This document shows, one piece after another, positions 6,030 to 6,396 of a stretch of DNA of 6,396 nucleotides. Position 1 is the stretch's first letter; every line of letters begins with the position of its first letter. Source of the DNA: Deltaproteobacteria bacterium (GTDB lineage Bacteria > Desulfobacterota > Syntrophia > Syntrophales > UBA2210); contig JAFGPZ010000299.1 in NCBI GenBank assembly GCA_016935935.1, positions 1 to 6,396 on the forward strand, written 5' to 3'. Under the pieces are notes generated by a model. It searched no databases. It saw nothing but the letters and a program-made list of their open reading frames with translations, and had not been told where the DNA came from. The position numbers and the translations under genes are program-made.

Positions 6030-6396
6030 ATGAACCCGGAAGTATTCAGGGAATATGACGTAAGGGGCGTTGTTGGGAAAGATCTTAATCCGGAGTTTGT
6101 TCATAAACTCGGAAAAGCCATAGGCACCTATGCAAAAGATAAAGGTGTCAAGACCATGACGGTTGGGAGAGACACACGACTAACATCTGAAGAATATCAA
6201 ACATCTATTATGAAGGGCATCGCATCTACAGGGATCGATGTGACAAATATAGGTCTCTGCGCCACCCCAATCCTCTACTTTTCCATCCGACACTTAGATG
6301 CAGGCGGAGGCGTCATGGTGACAGGCAGCCACAACCCCCCCAATTTCAATGGATTCAAGATATGCGTAGGACCTGATACGATTTACGGTGACGAAA
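6030..6396 (+). CDS. Phosphomannomutase/phosphoglucomutase, N-terminal part (3' end cut by window edge)
   Basis: The first 122 residues of an alpha-D-phosphohexomutase are present, about a quarter of the usual 450-460. The start is set by AAGGGAG (6018..6024) 5 nt before the ATG. VFREYDVRGVVG at 5-16 is the standard opening of the PMM/PGM (AlgC/ManB-like) branch. GRDTR at 46-50 is conserved domain 1 sequence, and TGSHNPPNFNGFK at 98-110 is the active-site loop whose Ser100 carries the phosphate. The enzyme interconverts 6-phospho and 1-phospho forms of mannose or glucose, feeding GDP-mannose or UDP-glucose for surface polysaccharides. Metal- and sugar-binding loops lie beyond the window, so preference between mannose, glucose and glucosamine cannot be settled, although the PPNFNGFK form favours PMM/PGM over GlmM. 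It is divergent from hflKC with no functional tie visible. Confidence 0.93.
   Translation, partial: MNPEVFREYDVRGVVGKDLNPEFVHKLGKAIGTYAKDKGVKTMTVGRDTRLTSEEYQTSIMKGIASTGIDVTNIGLCATPILYFSIRHLDAGGGVMVTGSHNPPNFNGFKICVGPDTIYGDE

Overview
The window looks like part of a chromosome from a Gram-negative, probably anaerobic bacterium of the Desulfobacterota (deltaproteobacterial) kind. This is inferred from gene families and moderate GC; no rRNA or marker gene is present to prove it. Six protein genes of recognisable family are visible, two of them cut by the window edges. There is also one very short leader-peptide gene.

Minus strand, read in the direction of transcription: hflK (5813..4767) and hflC (4740..3898) encode the two SPFH-domain membrane proteins of the HflKC complex. 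About 20 bases after hflC lies a sigma70-type promoter (3878..3849). It opens a leader of about 225 nt, followed by a branched-chain-amino-acid-type (HAAT/LIV) ABC importer operon: periplasmic binding protein (3616..2420), LivG-type ATPase (2420..1593, start and stop overlapping as TGATG) and an AMP-forming acyl-CoA ligase (1563..1, running off the window). The permeases and the LivF-type ATPase are not in view and are probably downstream of the ligase.

The leader is the most interesting part. It encodes a 21-codon peptide with its own Shine-Dalgarno, and five of seven consecutive codons (residues 10-16) are UUU Phe. After it come segments that can form mutually exclusive helices: 1:2, a perfect 10-bp 2:3 antiterminator, and a 3:4 hairpin with a U-tract just before the binding-protein RBS. 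This is the layout of a ribosome-mediated transcription attenuator like those of enterobacterial pheA and pheST. It predicts that an ABC importer plus acyl-CoA ligase is switched on by shortage of charged tRNA-Phe. One hypothesis is that the system imports phenylalanine, or an aromatic acid such as phenylacetate that is activated to a CoA thioester and carboxylated towards phenylalanine. The substrate is not shown by the sequence.

Plus strand: a divergent 216-bp spacer with weak promoter candidates and one inverted repeat separates hflK from the start of a phosphomannomutase/phosphoglucomutase gene (6030 to the window end). No mobile elements, CRISPR arrays, tRNA or rRNA genes were seen.
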